64,000 nt of DNA from NCBI RefSeq assembly GCF_034661235.1, contig NZ_CP141059.1, positions 2,541,501-2,605,500 of the forward strand, in the 5' to 3' direction. Below the pieces are notes generated by a model that did no database searches, was not told the origin of the DNA, and saw only the letters and a list, made by a program, of their open reading frames with translations. Made by a program: the position numbers and the translations under genes. The stretch comes from Nocardioides bizhenqiangii (lineage in GTDB: Bacteria > Actinomycetota > Actinomycetes > Propionibacteriales > Nocardioidaceae). This document shows positions 33,152 through 42,046 of the stretch, piece by piece (positions within the stretch are counted from its first letter, which is position 1; every line of letters starts with the position of its first letter).

Positions 33152-34369
33152 ATGTCCGAGGCTCACCGCTCCGATCCGGTTGTCCGCCCTGTCACCGCCG
33201 ACGACTTCGAGCAGACGCTCGCCCTGGGCCTGGAGGCCTTCGGTGACCTTCCCGAGGGCATGACCCGGCCGACAGCGGAGGGTTTCCCAGGTCCGGGCCG
33301 TCACTCCTGGGGCGCGTTCGAGGGTGGTCGACTGCTGGGTCGGGCGGTCGGTCGGGAGTACCACTCCTGGTGGCACGGGGCGGAGATACCCACCTGCGGC
33401 GTTGCCGGCGTGACCGTCGCCGCGGAGGAGAGAGGCGCCGGACTGCTCGACGCGATCTTCCGGCCGCTGCTCGCCGAGGCGATGGAGCGCGGCGAGGTCC
33501 TCTCGACCCTCTACCCGACCGCACCGGGCGTCTATCGACGCTTCGGCTACGAGCTGGTGGGCGCCCTCGAGACGGTGGAGCTTCCGACCGCGGAGCTGCA
33601 GGGCGTGCGCCCACCGATCGGCGTCCGCACGCGACGCGGCACCCTCGAGGACGTGCCGGCCATCCGTGATCTCTACACCGCCTGGGCGCAGGAGCAGAAC
33701 GGTCCGCTCACCCGACGCGGCGTCAGCTTCACCGCCACCGACCAGGAGCTGCTCGACGACGCCACCGTTTTGACGGTCGCGGCCGACGAGGCCGACCGCG
33801 TCGTCGGCTACCTGATGTGGACCCGAGGCCGGGGCTACGGCCGCGAGGGCCGACTGACGGTGGAGGACACCGTCGCGGTCACGGTCGATGCGCATCGCGC
33901 GCTCTGGCGGATGGTGGCCACGTTCGCGCCGGTCACGCCTGGCGTACGGCTCACGACGTCGGGCGCCGACCTCCTGCGGGCGATCCTGCCGTCCGCCTCG
34001 TGGCAGGTGGTCGAGGCGCGCCCGTACATGCTGCGCCTGCTCGACGTGGAGGCGGCGTTCTCGTTGCTCCGTGCCGGTGCGCTGCGCGGCGAGGTGGCGT
34101 TCGAAGTCGCGGGCGACGAGTACTGCGGCACCGACGGCGCGTACGTCGTCCGGGTGTCCCCTGCAGGCGTGGCCTGCCAGCGGGTCGACCTCGCCTCCTC
34201 TCCCGAACGGCCGGTGTTCACTCCTGGCGGCCTGGCGCTCGCGTGGTCGGGCGTCCAGACCTGCGCGAACCTCCGGATGGCCGGCCTGCTGAAGGGCGGC
34301 GCCGGTTCGGACGTCCTGCTCGACCGTCTGCTCCGGGGCCGACCGGTGCACATCCGGGACTACTTCTGA
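33152..34369 (+). CDS. Eis-family GNAT acetyltransferase
   Basis: Protein of 405 aa with the three-part Eis layout: an N-terminal GNAT domain with CGVAGVTVAAEERGAGLLDAIF (acetyl-CoA loop E-R-G-A-G), a second GNAT-like domain (residues ~150-290), and an SCP2-like C-terminal region ending IRDYF, where the terminal Phe carboxylate is the general base in Eis enzymes. Mycobacterial Eis acetylates aminoglycosides and other amines at several positions; actinobacterial homologues differ in substrate. ATG 33152 fits the domain start. Confidence 0.85.
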   Translation: MSEAHRSDPVVRPVTADDFEQTLALGLEAFGDLPEGMTRPTAEGFPGPGRHSWGAFEGGRLLGRAVGREYHSWWHGAEIPTCGVAGVTVAAEERGAGLLDAIFRPLLAEAMERGEVLSTLYPTAPGVYRRFGYELVGALETVELPTAELQGVRPPIGVRTRRGTLEDVPAIRDLYTAWAQEQNGPLTRRGVSFTATDQELLDDATVLTVAADEADRVVGYLMWTRGRGYGREGRLTVEDTVAVTVDAHRALWRMVATFAPVTPGVRLTTSGADLLRAILPSASWQVVEARPYMLRLLDVEAAFSLLRAGALRGEVAFEVAGDEYCGTDGAYVVRVSPAGVACQRVDLASSPERPVFTPGGLALAWSGVQTCANLRMAGLLKGGAGSDVLLDRLLRGRPVHIRDYF

Positions 34370-34767
34370 CCACGTACGGTCGTCGCGTCGGCGACGCCGG
34401 TGAACACCCGGTCGGGCCCGCGCAGGACCGCCACGACCCCGGGCGCCGTCATCGCGACGACGTCCTCGCGGTCGGCCGAGGCGATCGGTTCGAGCTCGAG
34501 GAGGTAGCGCATCGTCGCCATCCCGAACATCTGCGAGACGACGAGCTCCCACTTCATGGCGGAGATCGGGCGGTTGCCGCGCCGAAGGTGCGGGAGGAGC
34601 AGGGCGCGGTTCAGCCAGCGCAGGATGCGCGGCGCGTCGTCGCCGGACTGCGACGAACGCGCGACGACGCGCAGCATCCGCTCGCTCGTGCGCGGGTGCT
34701 CGCAGAGGACGAGGAACCGGCGCACGAGCTGGATGGCGAAGTCTTCGGTCGGGTCCAGGCTGCGCAT
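34360..34767 (-). pseudogene. Orphan TetR ligand-binding domain lacking the HTH
   Basis: This 135-aa frame matches the C-terminal domain of a common actinobacterial TetR group (TetR_C_16 type): FAIQLVRRFLVLCEHPRTSERML, a central helix LVVSQMFGMATMRYLLELEPIAS and ADREDVVAMTAPGVVAVLRG. No helix-turn-helix is present in front of it. The upstream ~40 bp encode only basic residues and then reach the stop of the serine protease gene. It looks like the remnant of a regulator whose DNA-binding part was lost, although a small effector-binding protein cannot be excluded. It overlaps the convergent Eis-like gene by 10 bp. Confidence 0.6.
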
Positions 34768-34810
34768 CGCAGGCCTGATGCTGCCACGACGGCGGTGGCG
34801 GCGATCCGGG

Positions 34811-35797
34811 TCAGCGGTTGGCTGCGCGGATCATGCGACGGATCTCACGCGGGATCGGGTTCGCCAGCAGGACCGGCCGATCCAGGAGTCGGCGTGACGT
34901 GACCGCCCAGATCTTTCCCTTGTTCGCTGTCCGCCCCCGGGGCAGGAACCAGGGACCGCCGCTCGCACCGCCGTTGAGCCGGCAGTTGTGCATCGCCGCG
35001 TCGGAGGTGTCCTGGAAGCGGACGGTGCGGCCGTCACAGCGGCGAGCGGTCCGGCCGTCGAACGGCGGCTGCGCCGGCCAGCCCCAGATCCGCACCCCCC
35101 AGCGGCGCTGGGACTTGCAGCAGACCACCTCGTTGCCGCCCACGGCCCGGACCAGCTTGCGTCCGTTGCGCTTCTTGAACGCGATGATCGCCTGGTCGTG
35201 GCGGAACGACTCGTTCTCGACCCAGCCGTTGAACGCCCACGCGTTCCGGGCCACCCACCTGCCCTCGGGCGCCCGCCCGCGGTGGTAGCGAGGCACGAAG
35301 ACCCAGTTGCGGAAGAAGTGCGGTTGTTCGAGCAGTCCCGGCGGGTTAGGTCCGGTGTGTACGCAGTGTCCGGCCGTGATCACCTGGTCGAGCTTCCGGG
35401 TCCGGATCGCCGCCGCGGAGCACACGTAGTCACCGCCACCGTCGGAGAAGAAGAGCTTGCCGACCATCCGCGGCACCCTGCGGGGCGGGATCGGGCCGCT
35501 GGTCCCGCGACGCGCGGGCGCGGCGTCGTACGACGTCGATCCGCCCAGGCTGGGGAGGACCTCCTCGATCGGGATCGCTGCGGCCATCCGCTCCCGCGTC
35601 CAGTAGTGCCGGATCTCCCGCGCGGCCCGCGCAGGCTTCGGCGCACGAACGACGTCTCCCGGCCGCGATGCGACCGCGCCGCTCGTCGTCGCGCCGGCGG
35701 CGGCGCCGGCATCGGCGGATGTCGTTGTCACGCCCGACAGAACGGCCGACACGAGCATGCCGGCGACGAGCAGCGTCGCCCCACGAAGAGCCCCCAT
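34811..35797 (-). CDS. Secreted trypsin-like serine protease
   Basis: Exported S1-type protease of 328 aa. An N-terminal signal peptide (ATLLVAGMLVSAVLSGVTTTSADA) is followed by a ~80-residue low-complexity pro-region. The catalytic triad is apparent: His in TAGHCVH (about residue 144), Asp in FRHDQAIIAF (about 201) and Ser in LNGGASGGPW (about 279). Several cysteines (VCSAA, CC pair, RRCDGR, HNCRL) could form disulphides outside the cell. ATG 35797 lies 8 bp after a TAGGGT -10 hexamer. Substrate unknown; it is back-to-back with hsaB only by position. Confidence 0.85.
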   Translation of the reverse strand: MGALRGATLLVAGMLVSAVLSGVTTTSADAGAAAGATTSGAVASRPGDVVRAPKPARAAREIRHYWTRERMAAAIPIEEVLPSLGGSTSYDAAPARRGTSGPIPPRRVPRMVGKLFFSDGGGDYVCSAAAIRTRKLDQVITAGHCVHTGPNPPGLLEQPHFFRNWVFVPRYHRGRAPEGRWVARNAWAFNGWVENESFRHDQAIIAFKKRNGRKLVRAVGGNEVVCCKSQRRWGVRIWGWPAQPPFDGRTARRCDGRTVRFQDTSDAAMHNCRLNGGASGGPWFLPRGRTANKGKIWAVTSRRLLDRPVLLANPIPREIRRMIRAANR

Positions 35798-35819
35798 GGG
35801 CGGCACCCTACCCGCAGGA

Positions 35820-36476
35820 TCAGGAGTCGGTGGTGTGGTAGCGACCCCGGAAGTACAGCAGCGGCGAGACGTCGCCGCGGTCGGTCGTCTCCAGGTGCTC
35901 GACCCGTCCGATCACGACGTAGTGGTCGCCGCTCTCGTGGACGGTGTGGATGGTGCAGTCCAGGTGCGCCAGGGAACCGTCGACCACCGGCGATCCGGTG
36001 GCCTCGGCGGGGTGCCAGTCGATACCGGCGAACTTGTCCGCTCCCTTGGTGGCCATCTGGGCGGAGACGTGCTCCTGGTGGGCCGCGAGCACGTTGACGC
36101 AGAACCGACCGGTGCGCTGGATCAGCGGCCACGCCCGCGACGACTTGGCCGGCACGAACAGCACCAGCGGCGGGTCGAGGGACACGCTCGAGAAGGACTG
36201 GCAGGTCATGCCGATCGGCTCGCCACCGCTGATCGTCGTGACGACCGTGATCCCGGACGCGAAGGTGCCGAGCACATCGCGGAACCGGCGGGCTGCCGCC
36301 CGGGCCTCGGGCTCGTCCTGGACCGCGACGTCCTCGCCGGGGCGGAACTCGAAGTCGATCTCGGCGTCACCGAGCCAGGAGTCGATGAGGGCCGGGTGCG
36401 GCCAGTTCTCGCGGGCGTCGGGGCTCATCCCCTCGGGGATCTCACCCTCCGGCACCCGGTGCGACTCCGTGGGCAT
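35820..36476 (-). CDS. hsaB: HsaB, flavin reductase of 3-HSA hydroxylase
   Basis: Flavin reductase of about 218 aa, the partner of HsaA. The flavin-reductase core covers residues ~65-215 (FRDVLGTFASGITVVTTISGGEPIGMTCQSF; LVLFVPAKSSRAWPLI; RFCVNVLAAHQEHVS). HsaB supplies reduced FMN for HsaA to hydroxylate 3-HSA to 3,4-DHSA. The protein has a ~50-residue N-terminal extension compared with the core domain; ATG 36476 or an internal ATG (MSPDAREN) may be the true start. Last gene of hsaA-D-C-B. Confidence 0.9.
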   Translation of the reverse strand: MPTESHRVPEGEIPEGMSPDARENWPHPALIDSWLGDAEIDFEFRPGEDVAVQDEPEARAAARRFRDVLGTFASGITVVTTISGGEPIGMTCQSFSSVSLDPPLVLFVPAKSSRAWPLIQRTGRFCVNVLAAHQEHVSAQMATKGADKFAGIDWHPAEATGSPVVDGSLAHLDCTIHTVHESGDHYVVIGRVEHLETTDRGDVSPLLYFRGRYHTTDS

Positions 36477-36495
36477 GCTGGTCACGTTAGCGATC

Positions 36496-37395
36496 TCAGC
36501 TTCCGGCACCGAAGTCGTGGCCCCAGTACGAGACGGCGGTCGACTCCCGTGCGACCCACTTGTGGTCGTCGACGCGGAGGCCCTCGGTGCCGAACTCGAT
36601 GTCGAAGCCGCTGGGCGACCTGACGTAGAACGAGATCATCTCGTCGTTCATGTGGCGTCCGAGCGTCGCCGAGAGCTTCGCGCCGTGCTTGCGGACCCGC
36701 TCGAGCGCCCGCCCGACGTGGTCGAGCTCGTCGACCTCGAACATGATGTGCACGCACTTCGACGGGTTGGGCATCGGCAGGAACGCCAGCGAGTGGTGCC
36801 GCGGGTTGACGCCGAGGAACCGCAGCCACACCTTGCTGCCGGGCTCCTTGCCGACGAACTCCCCCGGCATGCTCATCGAGTCGCGCAGCCGGAAGCCGAG
36901 CACCTCCGTGTAGAACCGCAGCGCCTCCACGTCGTCGAGGACTGGTACGACGAGGTGGCCCATGCCCTGGTCGCCGGTGACGAACCTCGCGGCGTACGGG
37001 GTGACGATCGGTCGCGACTCGTAGGTGATGCCGTGGAACAGCTCGAACACGTTGTCCCACGGGTCGCGGAACCGGATCAGCTCCTGGACGCGGCGCTCGT
37101 CCAGCTCGTCCTTGGTGCCCTCCTCGAACTCGACCCCGGCCTTCTGCAGGTGTTCACGAGCGGCCTGCAGGGCCTGGTGGTCGGCGACCTCCCAGCCCGA
37201 GCAGTCGAGCCGGTCGACGTCGGACGGGAACACCACGACCCGCGCCGAGACCTCGTCGATCCGCCAGTACTGGTGCTCCGGGTTGGGTCCGCGGCCCTCG
37301 GCGAGGCCGAGCACCTTGCCGGCGAAGGTCTTCCACGCGTCGAGGTCGGTGGTGGCGACCCGGACGTAGCCCATGGACTTGATGTCGATCGTCAC
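36496..37395 (-). CDS. hsaC: HsaC, iron-dependent extradiol dioxygenase
   Basis: Type I extradiol dioxygenase of 299 aa (mycobacterial HsaC is 300) that meta-cleaves the catechol 3,4-DHSA, opening steroid ring A. Two vicinal-oxygen-chelate modules are present; Fe(II) ligands are His147 (GMGHLVV), His216 (KCVHIMFEV) and Glu267 (GFDIEFGT), and His201 in PRHHSLAF is the expected acid/base. GTG 37395 overlaps the hsaD stop by 4 bp (GTGA), so the operon is translationally coupled. Confidence 0.93.
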   Translation of the reverse strand: MTIDIKSMGYVRVATTDLDAWKTFAGKVLGLAEGRGPNPEHQYWRIDEVSARVVVFPSDVDRLDCSGWEVADHQALQAAREHLQKAGVEFEEGTKDELDERRVQELIRFRDPWDNVFELFHGITYESRPIVTPYAARFVTGDQGMGHLVVPVLDDVEALRFYTEVLGFRLRDSMSMPGEFVGKEPGSKVWLRFLGVNPRHHSLAFLPMPNPSKCVHIMFEVDELDHVGRALERVRKHGAKLSATLGRHMNDEMISFYVRSPSGFDIEFGTEGLRVDDHKWVARESTAVSYWGHDFGAGS

Positions 37396-38285
37396 TTCTT
37401 GGTCCTCTCGACGTGACCGGCCAGGAAGGTCGTGCAGACCTGCGCGAACTCCTCGGCGGCCTCGATCTGGGCCCAGTGCCCGCAGTTCGGGAAGACATGC
37501 AGCTGCGCGCGCGGGATCTGCTTGAGCGCGACGAGGGCGCCGTCGAGCGGGTTGACCCGGTCCTCGCGGCCCCAGGTCAGCAGCGTGGGCTTGCGGATGG
37601 CGTGCACCTCGCGCCAGAGCATGCCGTCCTCGGCCCACTCCGGGTTCCAGAACGAGGCGCCCATGGAGCGCATGGCCTCCATCGAGCCGGGGGCGGTCGC
37701 GTCGGCGAACCGCTCCTCGACCAGCTCGTCCGTGACCAGGCTCTGGTCGACCACCATGCTGGAGATGAAGGCCCGCAGCCGCTCCCGCGTCGGATCCATG
37801 CTGAAGTCCATCAGCCGCTGGACCCCCTCGGTCGGGTCGGCGTGGAAGAGGTTGAGCGACAGTCCGCCCGGCCCCATCAGGACCAGCCGGCCCACGCGAT
37901 CCGGGTAGGACAACGCGAACCGCGTCGCCGTACCGCCCCCGAGCGAGTTGCCGAGCAGGTGCACCTTCTCGATCCGCAGCTCGTCGAGGAACCTGACCAG
38001 GTAGTCCGAGGAGTGGCGGAAGTAGTTGGCCGTGACCTCCGGCTTGTCCGACTGGCCGAAACCCGGCTGGTCGACGAGGAGGGTGCGGAAGTTCTCGGCG
38101 AACCGCGGCAGCGCGGAGCCGAAGTTGCTCCACGCCGACGCACCCGGACCACCACCGTGCAGCAGCACGAACGGCAGGCCGGCGCCGACGTCCGCCCGCG
38201 CCTCACCCGCCTCGTAGTAGTTCAGCGTGATGTCGCCGGCCTTCGCCGACCGCCGCACGTCCTCCTTGTTCAGCGCCGGGAACAC
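37392..38285 (-). CDS. hsaD: HsaD, meta-cleavage product hydrolase
   Basis: Alpha/beta hydrolase of 297 aa that cleaves the carbon-carbon bond of DSHA to HIP and 2-hydroxyhexa-2,4-dienoate. The triad is Ser114 (LLGNSLGGGTA), Asp242 (GREDRVNP) and His270 (PNCGHWAQ), with oxyanion loop HGGGPGASAW. Ser114 has the same number as in M. tuberculosis HsaD. The start is GTG 38285 directly abutting the hsaA stop at 38286. Its two products feed the two other branches encoded in this window (Ipd/FadE and HsaE-G). Confidence 0.94.
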   Translation of the reverse strand: MFPALNKEDVRRSAKAGDITLNYYEAGEARADVGAGLPFVLLHGGGPGASAWSNFGSALPRFAENFRTLLVDQPGFGQSDKPEVTANYFRHSSDYLVRFLDELRIEKVHLLGNSLGGGTATRFALSYPDRVGRLVLMGPGGLSLNLFHADPTEGVQRLMDFSMDPTRERLRAFISSMVVDQSLVTDELVEERFADATAPGSMEAMRSMGASFWNPEWAEDGMLWREVHAIRKPTLLTWGREDRVNPLDGALVALKQIPRAQLHVFPNCGHWAQIEAAEEFAQVCTTFLAGHVERTKK

Positions 38286-39467
38286 TCAGTACATCCCCGG
38301 GTCGACCTTGTGCCCGAACTGCTGGGCGCCGTACATCTGCAGCGCCCGCTCCGGGTCGTTGGCTGCGTGGACCCGACCCGCGTGCGCGTCGCGCCAGGCC
38401 CGTTGGAGGTAGGTCCCCTCAGCGAGCGCGCGGCCTCCGGAGGCCTCGAACAGGGAGTCGATGGCCTCGATGGCGCGGGCGGTGCCGAGCACCTGGTCGC
38501 GCCGGACGCGGAGCCGCAGCTCGAGCGGGATGGTCTCGCCGCGCGCGACGAGGTCCTGCTCCTCGCGGATGTTGTTCATCAGCAGCGCCCATGCCGCGTC
38601 GATCTCGGACGACGACCGCGCGATCCGCACGGCGGCGAACGGGTCGAGCGAGGCCTTCTCGCCGAGGTACGCCGCCCGCACGCGCTTCTGCTGCATCTCG
38701 ACGTGCTCGGTGTAGGCACCCATGGCCATGCCGATGATCGGCGTGGCGATGGTGCTGGTGAAGATCGAGTGGAACGGCAGCTTGTAGAGGTCGCTGGTGT
38801 TGACCGCCTGGCCAGGGCCCTTGCACTGCCCGGTCTCGCCCATCGAAAGCGTGAACGCCTCCGGGATGAACGTCTCCTCCACGACGATGTCGTTGGAGCC
38901 GGTGCCGCGGAGGCCGACGACGTTCCAGACGTCGACGATCTGGTACCTCTCACGCGGGACCATGAAGGTGCGGAAGTCGACGACCTGGCCGTCCTCGTTG
39001 AAGACCAGGCCACCGAGAAGCACCCAGCTGCAGTGGTCGCAGCCGGAGGAGAAGCTCCACTTGCCGGAGAGCTTGAAGCCTCCCTCGGCGAGCACCGCCT
39101 TGCCGGTCGGTGCGTAGGACGAGCTGAGCCGGACGCTCTGGTCGTCGCCCCACACCGCCTGCTGGGCCTCGTCGTCGAAGAGGGCGACCTGCCAGGGGTG
39201 GACGCCGACCACGCTCGCCACCCAGCCCGTCGACCCGTCGGCGGACGCGATGTCACGCACGGCGGTGTAGAAGTCGACCGGGTCGGCCTCGAGGCCGCCG
39301 TACCGCGTCGGCTGCAGCAGACGGAAGAAGCCGGTCTCCTCGAGCTCCTTGATCGAAGCCTCGGGTACGACGCGCAGCCGCTCTCCCTCGTCGGAGCGCT
39401 CGCGGAACGTGGGGAGCAGGTCACGCACGCCGTCGAGGACGGACTGGACCTCCGCAGATCGGTTCAT
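38286..39467 (-). CDS. hsaA: HsaA, flavin-dependent 3-HSA 4-monooxygenase
   Basis: Oxygenase subunit of 393 aa with the acyl-CoA-dehydrogenase-like fold of two-component monooxygenases (FFRLLQPTRYGGLEADPVDFY; GKWSFSSGCDHCSWVLLGG; VWNVVGLRGTGSNDIVVEETFIP). It hydroxylates 3-HSA at C4 using reduced flavin from HsaB. It is first gene in hsaA-D-C-B. ATG 39467 lies exactly 7 bp after a TAGTAT -10 hexamer that overlaps a KstR-type operator (39478-39491), so the mRNA is probably leaderless. Confidence 0.94.
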   Translation of the reverse strand: MNRSAEVQSVLDGVRDLLPTFRERSDEGERLRVVPEASIKELEETGFFRLLQPTRYGGLEADPVDFYTAVRDIASADGSTGWVASVVGVHPWQVALFDDEAQQAVWGDDQSVRLSSSYAPTGKAVLAEGGFKLSGKWSFSSGCDHCSWVLLGGLVFNEDGQVVDFRTFMVPRERYQIVDVWNVVGLRGTGSNDIVVEETFIPEAFTLSMGETGQCKGPGQAVNTSDLYKLPFHSIFTSTIATPIIGMAMGAYTEHVEMQQKRVRAAYLGEKASLDPFAAVRIARSSSEIDAAWALLMNNIREEQDLVARGETIPLELRLRVRRDQVLGTARAIEAIDSLFEASGGRALAEGTYLQRAWRDAHAGRVHAANDPERALQMYGAQQFGHKVDPGMY

Positions 39468-39473
39468 GCGCCA

Positions 39474-39491
39474 ATACTAGAACACGTTCTC
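39474..39491 (-). promoter_or_regulatory. KstR operator and -10 box of the hsaADCB operon
   Basis: TAGAACACGTTCTC (39478-39491, plus strand) fits the KstR motif with one end base changed. On the minus strand its edge continues into TAGTAT (39479-39474), which ends 7 bp before the hsaA ATG. Confidence 0.78.
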
Positions 39492-39644
39492 ATTTTGGTG
39501 AAGCGGAAGGGCGCGGCCGCTCCGCCCCCCGCGATTTCGGAGTCAGCGGCCGCGCGGCTGTCACATCCGAGAACGGCACTCGTTGGTCCACCCTGCGCCG
39601 CCGATTACCGTCCGAAGTCTGGAGAGGCAGGCTCAGGGAGATCG

Positions 39645-40253
39645 ATGGCTGACAGCGCGACGGGCAGGGACACCAACGACGCCGCCGTCGTCGCTCGAGA
39701 CTTCCGCGTCTCGCTGGAGCACCGGCGCGACATCGACGACCTCGTCGCCGATGCGGTCGGCGTCCGGCAGCGCGCGACCGCCGAGGCCGTCGAGATCGTC
39801 CGCGCCGCCGAGGCGCTGGCCCGGGAGATCCTCGCCGACGCCCGCGAGCAGGCGGCCCGGCTCACCACGGAGGCGGAGCAGGCGCTCGAGGCCTCGACCG
39901 CGGCGCGCGAACTGGCCGCCGCGGCACTTGGCGAGAAGGTGAGTGCGACGATCCATCGGCTGGAGTCGATGGCGAGCGAGGTGCACATGGCGCTCGACAG
40001 CGCCCTCGCCGAGGTCTCCGAGTCGCTCTCCCCGCTGACCGACCGTTCGCCGACCACCTCCGGGACCACGCCGCCCGAGCCCAGGAGCGCTCCGGAGAGC
40101 GTCGAGGAAGGCGTCGCGACCGCGCCCCAGAGTAGGCCCCAGAGTGGGCCCAAGATCTCGGGGTGGACCGACAACATTCCGAGTCATCCGGTCCGTGGCG
40201 GGCTGGGGCCGCGGTCCGAACGCTGGCGCGACCGCTTCCGTCAAGAGCGCTGA
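39645..40253 (+). CDS. Coiled-coil protein, DivIVA/SepIVA-like in character, copy 1
   Basis: Protein of 202 aa. Residues ~15-110 are a long charged coiled coil rich in Ala, Glu and Arg (DFRVSLEHRRDIDDLVADA; AEALAREILADAREQAARL; ELAAAALGEKV). The C-terminal ~80 residues are Pro/Ser-rich and probably disordered, with a basic end. No enzyme motif exists. AGGGAG precedes ATG 39645. It is similar in its N-terminal half to the next gene and may help organise cell-envelope or polar structures as DivIVA-type proteins do, but this is a resemblance only. It lies inside the sterol locus yet is on the opposite strand to both hsa operons. Confidence 0.65.
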   Translation: MADSATGRDTNDAAVVARDFRVSLEHRRDIDDLVADAVGVRQRATAEAVEIVRAAEALAREILADAREQAARLTTEAEQALEASTAARELAAAALGEKVSATIHRLESMASEVHMALDSALAEVSESLSPLTDRSPTTSGTTPPEPRSAPESVEEGVATAPQSRPQSGPKISGWTDNIPSHPVRGGLGPRSERWRDRFRQER

Positions 40254-40407
40254 TGCGGCTCCCGCGGTGATCAGCCGAATGTGTTGACCACCGGATCCGA
40301 GAACGTCCGCCTTGGGGACGACACATTCGGTCGTTACCTTCGGCCCTTTCCGCGGTCGTCGCCGACGACCGCGTCGGCAGCTCCAGCCGGCACGAGGATG
40401 AGAGAAC

Positions 40408-40881
40408 TTGGACGACACGACAAGCCCACCGCAGGTCGCGACGAGCTCTGCTGACGACGCTGCCCGCGAGTTCAGGGCATCGCTCGAGCAGAGACGTGAG
40501 GCCATCGACGCTGCCGCGCGGTCGCTCGAGGCGCGGCAGCGCTCGACGCCCTACGCCGACGACATCGTGCGGCACGCGGAGGCGCTCGCCGACAGGATCG
40601 AGTCCGAGGCGCGGGAACGCGCCGAGCAGATCGTCGCCGACGCGCAGGCCCGTGCGGACCGGACGATCGCGGACGCCGAGGCCGCCCGCGCGGCCCTCCT
40701 TGACGTCATCGAGCGCACCCGGGCCGAGCTGACCGCACCCGGATCGGCGCCCGCTCCATCGGCCGGCGTCGACGTGCTGTTCGGGGCCGTCGAGGCGGCA
40801 CGGCCGGTCAGCCCACCGTCGTCGGCTACGCCGTCTTCCCCACCTCGGCGGCCTGCTTGGCCGGGTTTCGACGCGCCTTGA
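40408..40881 (+). CDS. Coiled-coil protein, copy 2 (paralogue of 39645-40253)
   Basis: Protein of about 157 aa from TTG 40408. Residues 15-110 form a continuous coiled coil (AREFRASLEQRREAIDAAAR; AEALADRIESEARERAEQI; ADAEAARAALLDVIERT), with the same heptad style and similar N-terminal motif (x-x-x-REFR/S-L-E-x-R-R) as the preceding gene. The C-terminus is Pro/Ser-rich. TTG is a weak start, and no in-frame ATG is nearby. Convergent with hsaF. Function unknown. Confidence 0.6.
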   Translation: MDDTTSPPQVATSSADDAAREFRASLEQRREAIDAAARSLEARQRSTPYADDIVRHAEALADRIESEARERAEQIVADAQARADRTIADAEAARAALLDVIERTRAELTAPGSAPAPSAGVDVLFGAVEAARPVSPPSSATPSSPPRRPAWPGFDAP

Positions 40882-40911
40882 GCGACCTCGCAGGCTTGGT
40901 CGCTGGCTTGC

Positions 40912-42045
40912 TCAACCTGCGCGCGAGACGCCGGGCTCTCGTGCCTCGAGCTCGGCTTCGCGCTTCAACATGAGCGCGATGTCGATCAGCTGGTCCTCCT
41001 GCCCGCCGATGAGCTTTCGAGCCCCAGCCTCCAGAAGTAGCTGGGCACCGCTGACGCCGTACCGCTCGGCGGCGTTGCCGGCGTGCTTGAGGAACGAGGA
41101 GTAGACGCCGGCGTAGCCCATCATCAGGGTCATCCGGTCGAGCTGGCACTCCTCCGGCATGGCCGGCTTGATGACGTCCTCCGACGCGTCGACGATCTTG
41201 AGGAAGTCGACCCCGGTGGTCCAGCCGACCTTGTCGCACACGCCGATGAAGGCCTCGAGCGGCGTGTTGCCGGCGCCGGCGCCGAACCGGCGGACCGAGC
41301 CGTCGATCTGGGTCGCTCCCGCGCGGGCGGCGATCACGGTGTTGGCGACACCCAGGCCGAGGTTCTCGTGACCGTGGAAGCCGACATCGGCCTGGCCGCC
41401 GATCTCGGTGACGACCGCGGACACCCGGTCCGCGGTCTGCTCCATGATCAGGGCACCGGCGGAGTCGACGACGTAGACGCACTGGCAGCCGGCGTCGACC
41501 ATGATCCGCGCCTGCTTGGCCAGCACCTCCGGCGGCTGCGTGTGGCTCATCATCAGGAAGCCGACCGTCTCGAGGCCGAGCTCGCGGGCCAGCCCGAAGT
41601 GCTGGATCGAGACGTCCGCCTCGGTGCAGTGGGTGGCGATCCGGCAGATCTGGCCGCCGTTGTCCTGGGCAGCCCGGATGTCGTCCTTGGTGCCGACGCC
41701 CGGCAGCATCAGGAACGCGATCTTCGCGCGCTTCGCGGTCTCGGCCGCGATCTTGATCAGCTCCTGCTCCGGCGTACGGGAGAAGCCGTAGTTGAAGCTG
41801 CTGCCGCCGAGGCCGTCGCCGTGGGTCACCTCGATGACGGGGATGCCCGAGGAGTCGAGGGCCTCGACGATGTCGTGCACCTCCTGCGCCGTGAACTGGT
41901 GGCGCTTGTGGTGCGACCCGTCGCGCAGACAGGTGTCGGTCAGCCGGAGGTCGAGCTTGCCCCACGGCTCGTCGCCGTGGATGCCGCTCCAGGTCCGATC
42001 CAGGGCGTTGATGTCGGTGCCGATGACTTCGGTGTTGGCGCTCAT
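40912..42045 (-). CDS. hsaF: HsaF, 4-hydroxy-2-oxovalerate (oxohexanoate) aldolase
   Basis: DmpG-type aldolase of 377 aa that splits 4-hydroxy-2-oxohexanoate into pyruvate and propanal. The TIM-barrel start [19 protein letters not shown] holds catalytic Arg and metal-ligand Asp, and the [14 protein letters not shown] segment carries the metal-binding His pair. C-terminal [18 protein letters not shown] forms the aldolase/dehydrogenase channel interface. The aldehyde passes directly to HsaG, encoded just upstream with a 1-bp gap. The last ~12 residues are poorly conserved. Confidence 0.93.
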   Translation of the reverse strand: MSANTEVIGTDINALDRTWSGIHGDEPWGKLDLRLTDTCLRDGSHHKRHQFTAQEVHDIVEALDSSGIPVIEVTHGDGLGGSSFNYGFSRTPEQELIKIAAETAKRAKIAFLMLPGVGTKDDIRAAQDNGGQICRIATHCTEADVSIQHFGLARELGLETVGFLMMSHTQPPEVLAKQARIMVDAGCQCVYVVDSAGALIMEQTADRVSAVVTEIGGQADVGFHGHENLGLGVANTVIAARAGATQIDGSVRRFGAGAGNTPLEAFIGVCDKVGWTTGVDFLKIVDASEDVIKPAMPEECQLDRMTLMMGYAGVYSSFLKHAGNAAERYGVSGAQLLLEAGARKLIGGQEDQLIDIALMLKREAELEAREPGVSRAG

Positions 42046-42046
42046 G

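Noticed and set aside
32054..34552. Minus-strand frame of about 830 codons across the SpoIIE and Eis-like genes
   Set aside because: Shadows two genes with intact catalytic motifs; Arg-rich and without domains.
37413..40253. Very long plus-strand open frame (over 900 codons) across hsaD and hsaA
   Set aside because: It is antisense to two well-conserved enzymes, its translation is low-complexity (Arg/Val/Asp/Gly rich) and only its last ~200 codons (39645-40253) form a real gene. High GC creates such frames.
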